A DNA stretch of 64,000 nucleotides from Acinetobacter populi (GTDB lineage Bacteria > Pseudomonadota > Gammaproteobacteria > Pseudomonadales > Moraxellaceae), in NCBI RefSeq assembly GCF_002174125.1, contig NZ_NEXX01000003.1:75749-139748 (forward strand). Direction: 5' to 3'. The position numbers and the translations under genes were made by a program. The notes below the pieces were generated by a model. The model had not been told where the DNA came from. It did not search any database and saw only the letters and a program-made list of their open reading frames with translations. Positions 1 to 8,625 of this stretch are shown in pieces. Position 1 is the first letter of the stretch. The number at the start of each line of letters is the position of its first letter.

Positions 1-299
1 TTGGAGAAACACTGGAACAGGCCGTACAACGTGAAGCCATGGAAGAAGTCGGACTTAAATTAAAAAATCTGCAATATCTTTCCAGCCAGCCTTGGCCCTT
101 TCCTTCCAATCTAATGATTGCCTTTCATGCCGAATATGACAGTGGCGAAATCGTATTACAGGAAGAAGAAATTGCTGATGCAAAATTTTTTGCATTTGAT
201 CAACTTCCCAAGATTCCCATCCCGGGAAGTATCGCCTACAAAATGATTGATGATATGGTGCAACACTTATCACATATTGATCAATCTAAAACTGATTAA
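1..299 (+). CDS. nudC: NAD(+)/NADH diphosphatase NudC, C-terminal part (5' end outside window)
   Basis: This is the end of a Nudix hydrolase, read in the frame that begins at base 3. The Nudix box starts almost at the window edge (GETLEQ, then REAMEEVGL), giving the metal-binding RExxEExG core. It is followed by SQPWPFPSNLM; the SQPWPFPxS signature is diagnostic of the NADH pyrophosphatase branch. The family cleaves NAD(H) to NMN(H) and AMP and removes NAD caps from RNA. The N-terminal and zinc-ribbon parts are missing only because the window begins here. Its stop codon overlaps the convergent esterase stop by 3 to 4 bases. Confidence 0.9.
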   Translation, partial: GETLEQAVQREAMEEVGLKLKNLQYLSSQPWPFPSNLMIAFHAEYDSGEIVLQEEEIADAKFFAFDQLPKIPIPGSIAYKMIDDMVQHLSHIDQSKTD

Positions 300-1144
300 T
301 TAACCTCAGGCTGATCAATAAAATCAAGCATCACCTGTCGGGTTTTAAACAGTCTATCGATACCTTCTGCCAGCGTGGCAATAATACTGATATGCGTCGT
401 TGCGGGAATACGATAGACAGTTACCGCATTTTGTACATGCAGTAATGCCTGTTGCATCTTCTCGGTATTGTAGTCACCGACCAGTTGATCATTACCCGCC
501 AATAGCAACAAATGCCGTATAGAATTATGAAAAGTAAAAAAACTTGGCATAATCAATTCTGGCGCCACAGTTTGATCAAACGCATATTGTGCAATTGGAT
601 CACCGCGATGTTCAAACGAATAAGGGCCAGCGATACCGATTATAGCTCGAATAGCATTTAGATTTTGAATCGAATACTGAAATTGTGCGCCATGATACAC
701 TGCTGCCATGACGTTTAACGCGCCGGCAGAGTGTCCGAGCAAAATGATCTGATCGGCAGCATAGCCATATTGATCGGCTTGTTGTGCCGCCGATAACCAG
801 TTGATTGCCTGAATCACATCTTCAACATAGGTCGGATAAAGATGTTCAGGTGCAAGCTGATAATTCATGCAGGCCACATAAAAACCATATTTCGCCAGAT
901 TCTGTGCCAGAAAAATATAATCGGTCTTACTGCCATGTTGCCATGAACCACCATGTACAAATAAAATCAAAGCATTATTAGTACGAGGTTTTTTTGGAAT
1001 ATATAAATCTAGCTTTTGTCGATCCGATGCCGTGGCATAGCTTAAATCAGCTCGGCACTGGGCATGATTGCCCACTGTTAACTGATTTAGCACATAATTC
1101 GGAACGTCATACCAGCGGAAATTTTTTAAAAACGGGATATGCAT
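296..1144 (-). CDS. Alpha/beta hydrolase, HSL-like esterase
   Basis: A 282-residue alpha/beta hydrolase. It shows the oxyanion-hole motif HGGSW (residues 64-68), the nucleophile elbow GHSAG (137-141, Ser139), and later a GNDQ acid-region motif and a TTHIS histidine motif, so a Ser-Asp-His triad looks complete. The pattern fits the hormone-sensitive-lipase/carboxylesterase group. No signal peptide is visible, so it is probably cytoplasmic. The substrate cannot be read from the sequence. It ends against nudC and lies 6 bases downstream of dolP on the same strand, so the two may be cotranscribed. Confidence 0.75.
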   Translation of the reverse strand: MHIPFLKNFRWYDVPNYVLNQLTVGNHAQCRADLSYATASDRQKLDLYIPKKPRTNNALILFVHGGSWQHGSKTDYIFLAQNLAKYGFYVACMNYQLAPEHLYPTYVEDVIQAINWLSAAQQADQYGYAADQIILLGHSAGALNVMAAVYHGAQFQYSIQNLNAIRAIIGIAGPYSFEHRGDPIAQYAFDQTVAPELIMPSFFTFHNSIRHLLLLAGNDQLVGDYNTEKMQQALLHVQNAVTVYRIPATTHISIIATLAEGIDRLFKTRQVMLDFIDQPEVN

Positions 1145-1150
1145 TGGCAG

Positions 1151-1921
1151 TTATGGCTCAGCACTCACAGGCGCACTTTGTATATTATCCTGTGCTGGCA
1201 CTTGATCATTGACAGGCTGTTCCTGATTAGGATCAATAGCAACCGGTGTTGGATCTGCCAAAGGCGTTGTGGTAACTGCGCCCAAGCCAACCCCAGCGAC
1301 ATTACTGCTCGCTGCCGGTGCAGCATAAGCAGAAGCACTACTTTGATTCTGTTCAACATTATCAATTAACGTGACAATCTTGGTGACATTACCAACGTTT
1401 TGTAAAACATTATTTAAATCGGCAATTTCAGCATTATTCAAACGGCCCATGACATACAGTACCGCATCTTCAGTGTGAATGAGGACTTTGCTTTCACGAA
1501 TCAAGGGTGCTCTTAGCAATAAAGCCTTGGTATTTGCCGTTACACCGAGATCCTGCATAATTGTGGAATAACTCACCTGATTGCCCACAGTAATAAAGTT
1601 ATGTACTGCTTTGACATCAGTCATGGATTTGACATTGTCTTCTGCCAATTGTTTTAAATGTTGATCAGGAACTTGACCGGTTAACAGCACACTGCTGTGA
1701 AAACTTTCGATATTAATACGGGATTGCTTAAACCGGGCATCCAATTTATACAGGTTAATTTTGGCAGTCCGTTCAATTGACTTGTCAATCACGACCTGTC
1801 CTAGGCTACGTTCACCAGATTCGGTACCTACAGCACTTGAGGTATTATTGGCAATAAAGGAGGCACATCCTGTACTTAATGCGACAAATAACGACAGTGT
1901 TACAATTTTAAAAGTTTTCAC
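1151..1921 (-). CDS. dolP: Outer membrane BON-domain lipoprotein DolP (YraP)
   Basis: A 256-residue lipoprotein. The N-terminal signal ends in a lipobox (LSTGC) with Cys19 as the acylation site. Two BON domains follow, at about residues 47-115 and 123-190, and then a low-complexity Ala/Pro/Gln-rich tail. DolP supports outer-membrane integrity and anionic-lipid-rich sites. The neighbourhood matches the E. coli rsmI / lpoA-yraN-diaA-dolP cluster, except that diaA is absent. The E. coli protein (about 191 residues) lacks the roughly 60-residue C-terminal tail seen here. Confidence 0.88.
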   Translation of the reverse strand: MKTFKIVTLSLFVALSTGCASFIANNTSSAVGTESGERSLGQVVIDKSIERTAKINLYKLDARFKQSRINIESFHSSVLLTGQVPDQHLKQLAEDNVKSMTDVKAVHNFITVGNQVSYSTIMQDLGVTANTKALLLRAPLIRESKVLIHTEDAVLYVMGRLNNAEIADLNNVLQNVGNVTKIVTLIDNVEQNQSSASAYAAPAASSNVAGVGLGAVTTTPLADPTPVAIDPNQEQPVNDQVPAQDNIQSAPVSAEP

Positions 1922-1964
1922 ACAAGGACTCCAGGTCTTCCACTATTTTGAAAAGCTCATTTTA

Positions 1965-2381
1965 TTACATTGTATAAGCATTTTTGATCCACTGTAAATT
2001 TACCGTTTGTTGCGTAAATAAATCCATAGAATTTTTCTTCAAATGATTGATTAGATCATTTACTGAGTAATAATCCAGTGCAATCACATCAAAACGACAA
2101 TCAAACTGCTCATACTGAGGATATTTCTGTAGAAAATGCTGTGCAGTTAAAATGGTTTTTGCCTGCTTTTTCTCATCTACACTTTCTAGTGCTGTCGCAA
2201 AAGTACTATGCTTTCTCGCCCGAACTTCAACAAAGACCACACAATCTTGATCCAGCATGATCAAATCGACTTCGCCGTAACGACAATGAAAGTTACTGTG
2301 TAAATACTTTAAACCCCAATGCTGTAAATATGCCAATCCCCATTGTTCAGCATATCGTCCAATTTCAGCAGTCTTATACAT
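1965..2381 (-). CDS. yraN: YraN family (UPF0102) putative endonuclease-like protein
   Basis: A 138-residue UPF0102 protein. Its core, GEVDLI followed by VFVEVRAR, is the PD-(D/E)xK-like nuclease arrangement typical of YraN and of Holliday-junction resolvase-like folds. The biochemical role in the family is not settled. It lies 3 bases downstream of the LpoA-like gene and 43 bases upstream of dolP, in the conserved order of the lpoA-yraN-dolP operon. The start at 2381 follows directly after the preceding stop, so translation is probably coupled. Confidence 0.88.
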   Translation of the reverse strand: MYKTAEIGRYAEQWGLAYLQHWGLKYLHSNFHCRYGEVDLIMLDQDCVVFVEVRARKHSTFATALESVDEKKQAKTILTAQHFLQKYPQYEQFDCRFDVIALDYYSVNDLINHLKKNSMDLFTQQTVNLQWIKNAYTM

Positions 2382-2384
2382 CTA

Positions 2385-3338
2385 TCACAGGGCTTTTACA
2401 GCAGTTTTTTGTGATTGAAAGCACTGTGGCTCACGGGAAATAATATTATCGACAATTCGAATCTGTCCAGTCCGCCCTTTAAATTCAACGACACTATTAT
2501 TTTTACGATTTTGTAAGACATCCGCAATTTGCCATGCATCCCCACCAAATGCGATCAACCGCTGAAATGGCATTGTTACCGGCTTTTGTTTATATGCATC
2601 CATTACATCTGACCATTGTCCGGTATAAAGTGCCGGTGTATCACAATAAATCATACCCTCTGGAATTGGCTGCTTTTCTTCAATTGCGAAAGGCAATGTA
2701 TAGATATTTTTACTCGGTAGTTTTTGCTGGGTTAACCATTTACCCGATCCTAATAGCAAGACACCCTGTTTTTTCTTGGAGAAAAATGGCAGTTTTTCTT
2801 TGACTTCCATTTTATTGCCCCAAAGCTGTACCATAGCATCATAAAAACTTTGGGTTTGTTCAATTGTATCTGGATCCCGCAATACGATGAGATTGTCGAT
2901 ACCGTCCCACTGCATGCGTTTGGTTAATGCCAGTGCATCTTCTTCTTTGGATAAGGCAAACTGATAGACATTAGCCGCTTTCCCACTGACCTGATTTAAT
3001 GCCAGCGTTTTAATCTTGGGTTGAAGTTTAAGTAATTGCTCAACATTTTGTTTATCCAATGGTCCAATCACCAATTCTGTCGTTTTGCTGACATTTTTTT
3101 GCAAAATACTGGATAATGGCTGTTGATGAATATCAACGAATTTAAACTTATATTTATTACTCGATTGATGATTGGCTTGTATTAAACCACGCTTAATACT
3201 GTCCGTTGCACTCGCCATCGCACCGGTTTCAGGTAGAATAACCAGAATTTCTGCCTGCGCCATTGCAGAAACGGCAACTGTCGAAACAGCAAGTGTCAAA
3301 CTGGCAAAAGCCTTTAAACTTAATTTCTTATTTAACAT
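2385..3338 (-). CDS. LpoA/LppC-like periplasmic protein, short form without lipobox
   Basis: A 317-residue protein related to the substrate-binding-like C-terminal domain of LpoA (LppC), the activator of penicillin-binding protein PBP1A. E. coli LpoA is about 678 residues with an extra N-terminal TPR-like domain and is an outer-membrane lipoprotein. This one has a plain signal peptide (hydrophobic stretch ending AMAQA) and then EILVILPETGAM directly, with no acylatable Cys near the cleavage site. The assignment rests on the ILPxTG-type start of the domain and on synteny with yraN and rsmI. PBP activation by this short form is an inference. A Shine-Dalgarno (AAGGAA) lies in the 13-base gap to rsmI. 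Confidence 0.7.
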   Translation of the reverse strand: MLNKKLSLKAFASLTLAVSTVAVSAMAQAEILVILPETGAMASATDSIKRGLIQANHQSSNKYKFKFVDIHQQPLSSILQKNVSKTTELVIGPLDKQNVEQLLKLQPKIKTLALNQVSGKAANVYQFALSKEEDALALTKRMQWDGIDNLIVLRDPDTIEQTQSFYDAMVQLWGNKMEVKEKLPFFSKKKQGVLLLGSGKWLTQQKLPSKNIYTLPFAIEEKQPIPEGMIYCDTPALYTGQWSDVMDAYKQKPVTMPFQRLIAFGGDAWQIADVLQNRKNNSVVEFKGRTGQIRIVDNIISREPQCFQSQKTAVKAL

Positions 3339-3351
3339 GGAGTTTTTCCTT

Positions 3352-4194
3352 ATGAGTGCTCAATTATTTGTCGTTGCAACCCCAATTGGGCACTTAGATG
3401 ACATGAGCTATCGTGCGATAGATGTCCTAAAATCTGTAAAATTGATTGCAGCAGAAGATACCAGACAATCAGCACCTTTGTTAAAGCACTATAATATCAC
3501 AACACCTTTAACTGCCTGTCATGATCATAATGAAGATCATAAAATAAAATCAATTATCCAAAAGTTACAAAATGGTGAAGATGTTGCCCTGATCAGTGAT
3601 GCTGGGACACCATTGATTAGTGATCCTGGTTTTCGTCTGGTGCGTGCAGCACAACAGGCTGGTATACGGGTTACACCTGTGCCTGGTGCATGTGCAGCTG
3701 TTGCAGCACTTTCCAGTGTGGGCTTACCAAGTGATCGATTCCTGTTTATTGGTTTTCTGCCATCAAAAAGCACCCAGCGGCAAACCCAGTTACAACAACT
3801 CAAAGACCATACCGAAACCATTATCTTTTATGAAGCACCGCATCGTATTGTAGATAGTCTTGAAGATATCAAAACTATTTTTGGTGAGCAGCGTATTGTG
3901 GGCTTTGCCCGTGAAATCACCAAAACCTTTGAAACCATTGTACAAAAACCGGTTGCGGAACTACTGGAATGGGTTAAACAGGATCCCAATCAACAAAAAG
4001 GTGAAATCGTGCTGGTGGTTGCAGGTAATCCACTAGAACAAGATCACCAACAAGATAAAATAGATGAGCTATTAAAACGCTTACTTCAGGACCTGAGTGT
4101 AAAATCAGCATCGCAACTGGCGGCGGACCTGACCGGTTTAAAGAAAAAAGTGCTGTATCAACGTGCATTGGAATTAGAAGCAGAAGAAAACTAG
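3352..4194 (+). CDS. rsmI: 16S rRNA (cytidine1402-2'-O)-methyltransferase RsmI
   Basis: A 280-residue tetrapyrrole-methylase-fold enzyme that 2'-O-methylates C1402 of 16S rRNA using SAM. Diagnostic segments are LFVVATPIGHLDD at the N-terminus, AAEDTRQSAPLL, LISDAGTPLISDPG and VPGACAAVAAL. I chose the ATG at 3352 because it has a GGAG Shine-Dalgarno at 3339-3342 and gives the usual family N-terminus; a longer reading would run through the divergent LpoA-like gene. It is divergent from that gene with only 13 bases between start codons, an E. coli-like arrangement. Confidence 0.93.
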   Translation: MSAQLFVVATPIGHLDDMSYRAIDVLKSVKLIAAEDTRQSAPLLKHYNITTPLTACHDHNEDHKIKSIIQKLQNGEDVALISDAGTPLISDPGFRLVRAAQQAGIRVTPVPGACAAVAALSSVGLPSDRFLFIGFLPSKSTQRQTQLQQLKDHTETIIFYEAPHRIVDSLEDIKTIFGEQRIVGFAREITKTFETIVQKPVAELLEWVKQDPNQQKGEIVLVVAGNPLEQDHQQDKIDELLKRLLQDLSVKSASQLAADLTGLKKKVLYQRALELEAEEN

Positions 4195-4374
4195 ATATTC
4201 ATTCTCTTGACTTGAACATCAAATATTGATGCGTTTTTAAACATTTTATTGCTTTTTTTCCAATGAATGTTGCATAAACGCATTCAATTGCTCACAGCAT
4301 CACGCAACTCTTTACATTTTACTGGTCTATACTTGAACTTAGATGGAACAAGATCAAAGATTAAGGAGTAAATT

Positions 4375-4920
4375 ATGAATATGCCAATCATCTATGGATT
4401 TGCCTTTGCAACACTGAGTATATTCAGTATGCAGACATATGCAGCACAATGGAATCTGGACGGTTCGAAATCCAATGTTGGCTTTACCACACAAGGTACA
4501 GGTGGAACCAAGGCAAACTTCAATAAAGTTCAAGGTAATGCAGTATTTGATCCCAAGAATATAAAGGACACTAAAATTAATCTTGAGATTAATGCCTCAA
4601 GCTTGAGTGCAGGCATTAAAACACCTTTGTACAAAGGCAGTAATGGTCTAAATGTCAGCAAATACCCGAAATTAACCTTTAAGAGCACCGCGATTACAGC
4701 ACTTTCTGGTAACCGCTACAAAATGGATGGTCTATTGACCATGCATGGCGTTACCAAACCTACTACATGGACGCTCAACATCAATCCTGAAGGTGATGCC
4801 TTAACAATGACTGCCAGCACACAGATTGATCGTACCAAGTGGGGCATGACGCATTTTGAAAATTTAATTGATGAAACCATAACCTTAAATGCGAAAACCA
4901 AATTTGTGAAGGTACAATAA
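4375..4920 (+). CDS. YceI family periplasmic lipid-binding-like protein
   Basis: A 181-residue secreted protein. Its signal peptide ends about MQTYAA and is followed by QWNLDGSKSNVGF, the typical start of the YceI lipocalin-like barrel, with the usual later motifs VTKPTTWTLNI and FENLIDETITL. YceI proteins bind polyisoprenoid-type lipids in the periplasm, but no physiological role is fixed. The gene stands alone behind a strong Shine-Dalgarno (AAGGAG at about 4361-4366) and is followed by a bidirectional terminator. Confidence 0.85.
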   Translation: MNMPIIYGFAFATLSIFSMQTYAAQWNLDGSKSNVGFTTQGTGGTKANFNKVQGNAVFDPKNIKDTKINLEINASSLSAGIKTPLYKGSNGLNVSKYPKLTFKSTAITALSGNRYKMDGLLTMHGVTKPTTWTLNINPEGDALTMTASTQIDRTKWGMTHFENLIDETITLNAKTKFVKVQ

Positions 4921-4950
4921 GCAATTATTGCATCTATAACGCATACAAAT

Positions 4951-4984
4951 AAAAAAGCAGACTGGATCACCAATCTGCTTTTTT
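4951..4984. terminator. Bidirectional intrinsic terminator between YceI gene and SutA-like gene
   Basis: An 11-base inverted repeat AAAAAAGCAGA / TCTGCTTTTTT around a 12-base loop. The A-run on one side and T-run on the other serve both convergent genes. Confidence 0.85.
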
Positions 4985-5014
4985 TAAGCACTTGTACTTA
5001 ACGAAAAACAGCTT

Positions 5015-5266
5015 TTAATCTTTCGCAGATTCATCTGTTGGCACTTGTGTAATCTTGCCACCCTGTGCCAGAAAACGCGCCAGTTCGTCTTCCAACTGTT
5101 CACGAATATGCTGCTTCGCTGTTACAGTCAAACTTTCGGCTTCTGCAAGATCCGCATCAGATAGATTTCCAGAATCTTCATCGCCACCTTTTTGTGCTGC
5201 TTTGGCCTCATCTTCGTCTACTGTTTGATCTTCACGATCTTCATCATAGTCATTTGCTTCAGACAT
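5015..5266 (-). CDS. Small acidic SutA-like protein
   Basis: An 83-residue protein. The first 45 residues are very acidic (Asp/Glu-rich, probably disordered). The second half has a short helix-forming segment ending ELARFLAQGGKITQV. That tail resembles the conserved RNA-polymerase-binding part of Pseudomonas SutA (LARAMEEFLARGGKVQEV-like), a slow-growth transcription modulator. The match is short and recalled by pattern, so the function is tentative. The start is backed by a GGAGA Shine-Dalgarno. It is monocistronic between the 4951 terminator and a roughly 155-base gap before the ubi operon end. Confidence 0.5.
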   Translation of the reverse strand: MSEANDYDEDREDQTVDEDEAKAAQKGGDEDSGNLSDADLAEAESLTVTAKQHIREQLEDELARFLAQGGKITQVPTDESAKD

Positions 5267-5423
5267 GATCGTTCTCCTGCCCCATAAAAAATTTCCAGTG
5301 TATTTAGGCGAAATTTAGCAATCAAAAATCATTTCGCCTAGTCCTATTTTTCAAATTTTTGTGTATTTTTTCATCATAAAGTTGCTTTTGTTCAATCTTT
5401 AAACATAAATACAAATTTTTGCC

Positions 5424-6665
5424 TTAAAGATACCGTGTCTGACGTAATGCGGACAAACCGCTGGCCTGTTCGCTAAAGAATTCGATGACCTTCGGCTGTC
5501 CGGATACAAAATGCATGCCCTCACTTCGCAGCCATTGTAATGACTTTAACTGAGCTTTATTAATCCAGCCAAGCCCAGACATACTATGCATCATCATACT
5601 GTTATGCAAACGACGCTGATGTTCATATTTACGCAAGGTTTGAAGATTTGCCCATACCCCACGCTGCATGTCTTTAAGCAGGCAATCCACCAATACACCT
5701 GCATCAAGACAACCCAGATTGACCCCTTGTCCTGCCAGTGGATGAATAACGTGTGCCGCATCGCCAACCAAAGCCAGCCCCTCACTTACATACTGCTGTG
5801 CCTGACGTGCAATTAACGGAAAAAAAGCCCGTGAAACCACTTGCTGTACCTCTCCCAACATATAATGACTGGCTTGAGTCACTTTTTGCTGGAATTCTGC
5901 ATCGCTCAATTGACTGTATTCCTCGGCATAGTCGGATGGCAAAGTCCAGACAATAGATTGCCAATAACCGTTCTGTGCTGGATTGAGACTGTGCATGGGT
6001 AAAAATGCCAGTGGTCCGGTGCTTAAGAAAATCTGTCTTGCGATATGTAAATGCGGTTTTTCTGTTCGGATTGCACAACTGATGGCAGTTTCCTGGTAAT
6101 TCAGGATATCCAGCTCAATCCCGGCCTGATTTCGTACAAATGAATTTGCGCCATCGGCACCAATCAATAATTCAGTTTCAAGTTGCTCGCCTGTACTTAA
6201 AGTCACTTGCCATGTATGTGGTAATTTTTCTATTCGGATTACTTTAACTTCATTGCGGTAATCCTTAACTTCTTGTTGCAACTCGGTTTGAATGGCAAGA
6301 TTCAAAATACTTGGTTCAACCATGCTTCCTAGCCAGTCATGTTGCATAGGCATATGTACCGTACCCTGTCCAAACAGGATTTCCCCCATGCCATCACGAT
6401 TCCAGACCTGCATACCACTATAAGGCTCATGTCGTTTTAAATGCTGCCAGATACCCGCATGTTGCATCAATTTCATGGATGCCAGATTAATGGCTAATAC
6501 ACGTGGATTAGCCTGTGCCAGCACGTGTGATTCTTGCAAACGGGGTGAAGCGTCCAACACAGTAGCTTGAATCCCTGCTTTGGCCAGTAATAATGCAGTA
6601 AGACCTCCGACCAAACCACCGCCAATAATGATGACCTGATGAATTTTTGCCTGATGTTGTGTCAT
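5424..6665 (-). CDS. ubiI: FAD-dependent ubiquinone-biosynthesis hydroxylase, UbiI/UbiF-like
   Basis: A 413-residue flavoprotein monooxygenase of the UbiH/F/I/COQ6 family, which hydroxylates the ring of ubiquinone precursors. The N-terminal dinucleotide motif is VIIIGGGLVGGLTA, the middle DG motif is ELLIGADGANSFVRN, and the C-terminal FAD motif is LVGDAAHVIHPLAGQGVNLG. Its start overlaps the ubiH stop in an ATGA arrangement, so translation is coupled. The order ygfB-pepP-ubiH-ubiI is that of E. coli, which is why I prefer UbiI. Which ring position it hydroxylates cannot be read from sequence. Confidence 0.8.
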   Translation of the reverse strand: MTQHQAKIHQVIIIGGGLVGGLTALLLAKAGIQATVLDASPRLQESHVLAQANPRVLAINLASMKLMQHAGIWQHLKRHEPYSGMQVWNRDGMGEILFGQGTVHMPMQHDWLGSMVEPSILNLAIQTELQQEVKDYRNEVKVIRIEKLPHTWQVTLSTGEQLETELLIGADGANSFVRNQAGIELDILNYQETAISCAIRTEKPHLHIARQIFLSTGPLAFLPMHSLNPAQNGYWQSIVWTLPSDYAEEYSQLSDAEFQQKVTQASHYMLGEVQQVVSRAFFPLIARQAQQYVSEGLALVGDAAHVIHPLAGQGVNLGCLDAGVLVDCLLKDMQRGVWANLQTLRKYEHQRRLHNSMMMHSMSGLGWINKAQLKSLQWLRSEGMHFVSGQPKVIEFFSEQASGLSALRQTRYL

Positions 6666-7870
6666 GCTTTTAACCCCATTGCAAAATTTGCCACCATCGG
6701 CTTAATCCCCGGTACCAGATCAAAGGCTAAAAGCCCGGTATTCCGTGCCAGTTTGAGAATCGGATTATTATTGCTAAATCCACGCACAATATGATCACAG
6801 AAGAAAATAACTTTTTTCTGATCAGCCAAACGGGCCTGTTCATAGTTCTTTAATACGCTTTCATCGCCAATATCCAGATGCTGTGCAAATTGATGCTGTA
6901 AATATCGCACCAGTACATGTGCATCGCGTAAACACAAATTAAAGCCCTGACCTGCGACTGGATGAATGGTATGGGCTGCATTTCCCATCAAGACCACACG
7001 ACCTGAAACCTGTTGATGTGCTAGTACCTGTGACAATGGATAACAAAACCGCTTACCAGTTTTTTCAAATTTACCAGCACGGTCACCGTAAGTTTGCTGT
7101 AAAGCGTCAAGGAAATGCTGATCGTTTTGCTCACCCAGCCATTCCTGTTCAGTTCCTTTTTTTACCGGCCATACCACGGAGCGTCGATATTCTCCCGGTA
7201 AAGGCAGTAAAGCCAGCGGTCCGAGTGGACTGAATCGTTCAAAACCAATCTGTTGATGCGGTTTTGACGTCTGAACTGTGGTCACAATTGCGACCTGATC
7301 ATAATCATGCACTTCAACACCGATTCCCAAGGCCTGACGACAAAAAGAATCCCGACCATCGGCTGCTATGACGAGCTTGCTTACGAGGTTTAATGTTTTT
7401 TCGGCTTGCGTTGCGGTTAAATAGACTTGCTCTGCATCCTGATGGAGCGCACTAACACTCACGCCATCAATCAATTGAATCAAGGCATTTTGTTGAGCTT
7501 CACGTAATAGCACTCGACCTAACCAGGCATTTTCAATCACCTGACCAAAACTTTCGACCTTTTCTTCGGTATTGACCAGTTTGGCTTTACCAAAACTTCC
7601 CTGTTCGGAAATATGTACCTGTAGAATTGGCGTGGCATGTTGTTGTAATTTGTCCCACAATCCCAATTCTTGATAAATCTGTACACTACGACGTGATAAG
7701 GCACTATTACGTGCATCAAAACTAGAATGATATGGAATATCCTGATTAACAGCCTCATCAGGATATGTAATTGCTTCAAGCAATGTCACCTGAATATTAC
7801 ATTTTGCCAACATCAGCGCCAGACTTAATCCGACCATTCCCCCGCCAACAATAATGACTGGATTATCCAT
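6662..7870 (-). CDS. ubiH: Ubiquinone-biosynthesis FAD hydroxylase UbiH
   Basis: A 402-residue paralogue of its downstream neighbour with the same three FAD motifs: VIIVGGGMVGLSLAL at the N-terminus, LVIAADGRDSFCR in the middle, and LMGNAAHTIHPVAGQGFNLCLRD near the C-terminus. UbiH is assigned from its position just after pepP in the conserved ygfB-pepP-ubiH-ubiI operon. I chose the ATG at 7870, which has an AAGGAA Shine-Dalgarno 6 to 7 bases upstream. It begins only 14 bases after the zeta-toxin stop, so in this strain its expression is probably tied to transcription through the toxin-antitoxin pair or from a promoter inside it. Confidence 0.85.
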   Translation of the reverse strand: MDNPVIIVGGGMVGLSLALMLAKCNIQVTLLEAITYPDEAVNQDIPYHSSFDARNSALSRRSVQIYQELGLWDKLQQHATPILQVHISEQGSFGKAKLVNTEEKVESFGQVIENAWLGRVLLREAQQNALIQLIDGVSVSALHQDAEQVYLTATQAEKTLNLVSKLVIAADGRDSFCRQALGIGVEVHDYDQVAIVTTVQTSKPHQQIGFERFSPLGPLALLPLPGEYRRSVVWPVKKGTEQEWLGEQNDQHFLDALQQTYGDRAGKFEKTGKRFCYPLSQVLAHQQVSGRVVLMGNAAHTIHPVAGQGFNLCLRDAHVLVRYLQHQFAQHLDIGDESVLKNYEQARLADQKKVIFFCDHIVRGFSNNNPILKLARNTGLLAFDLVPGIKPMVANFAMGLKA

Positions 7871-7884
7871 ATACATTTCCTTTA

Positions 7885-8604
7885 TTAAAATCGTTGTAGC
7901 ACATAATGTTGAAACCATTGCGGTACAGTATCCGCTTGTAATACCAGTTCCTGTCCGGCATTAATCTCGCATAAAAATGCATGCTGTCCGCCATCACTGG
8001 AATTATCAAAAATAAATGCCCGATCGGCAGCAAAAATAGCATCAATTAATAATTCCAAACTATTGTAATAACGTTTAATGATTTTATCTCTTGCAACAGC
8101 ATGACCACCAGTCTGTACCCTATATTGCACCCGGGAGACATTAATTTCAGGATCAATCGTCGCAATATAATACAAATAAGTTCTATACCCTTGCTGCTGT
8201 GCCAGTTGTAAAAATTCTACCTTACTTTGATGTGACATCACGGTTTCAAAGGTAAAAGACTTTTTTAGCCTTAACAACTCAATCCTTAAAAAATCTACAA
8301 GCGTCGAGGCAAAATAGGAATCTATGCTTATTTTACTGCAATCCAATAGTGTTCCCTGTATCGACAGACACTCTGGATCAATTGTAATCCGTTGATGATG
8401 GCTTAAAAAATCCAAAAAAGCATCTGCGTCAATATGTGAGTCGTAAACAGAAAAATCAAATTGAGGAGTCTTTCGTAATTGTTTTTCAATATCATCGGCA
8501 TTGAGATAAACGCCCAGTATTTTTATAGGAATAATTTCTTTGATGGTACTCTTGCCAGAACCATTAGGACCTGCAAACATTCGCAAACGAGGGACTTTCG
8601 CCAT
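7885..8604 (-). CDS. Zeta-type toxin, P-loop kinase of the predicted ABC-type ATPase group
   Basis: A 239-residue P-loop protein. The Walker A is GPNGSGKST (residues 12-19, Lys18). It is followed by YLNADDIEKQLR, the Asn-Ala-Asp motif that zeta/PezT proteins use for substrate and base, then FETVMSH and RVQTGGHAV with downstream basic residues. This is the layout of the zeta-toxin family (COG4185-like), whose well-studied members phosphorylate UDP-GlcNAc and poison wall synthesis. Substrate identity here is inference. It lies 21 bases downstream of a small upstream gene, as expected for an antitoxin-toxin pair, and sits inside the pepP-ubiH operon. Confidence 0.78.
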   Translation of the reverse strand: MAKVPRLRMFAGPNGSGKSTIKEIIPIKILGVYLNADDIEKQLRKTPQFDFSVYDSHIDADAFLDFLSHHQRITIDPECLSIQGTLLDCSKISIDSYFASTLVDFLRIELLRLKKSFTFETVMSHQSKVEFLQLAQQQGYRTYLYYIATIDPEINVSRVQYRVQTGGHAVARDKIIKRYYNSLELLIDAIFAADRAFIFDNSSDGGQHAFLCEINAGQELVLQADTVPQWFQHYVLQRF

Positions 8605-8625
8605 CTAACAGCACCAATCAGAAGC

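Noticed and set aside
3172..3351. A longer start for rsmI reaching back to 3172
   Set aside because: It would run through the 5' end of the LpoA-like gene; the ATG at 3352 has a good ribosome site and gives the family-typical N-terminus.
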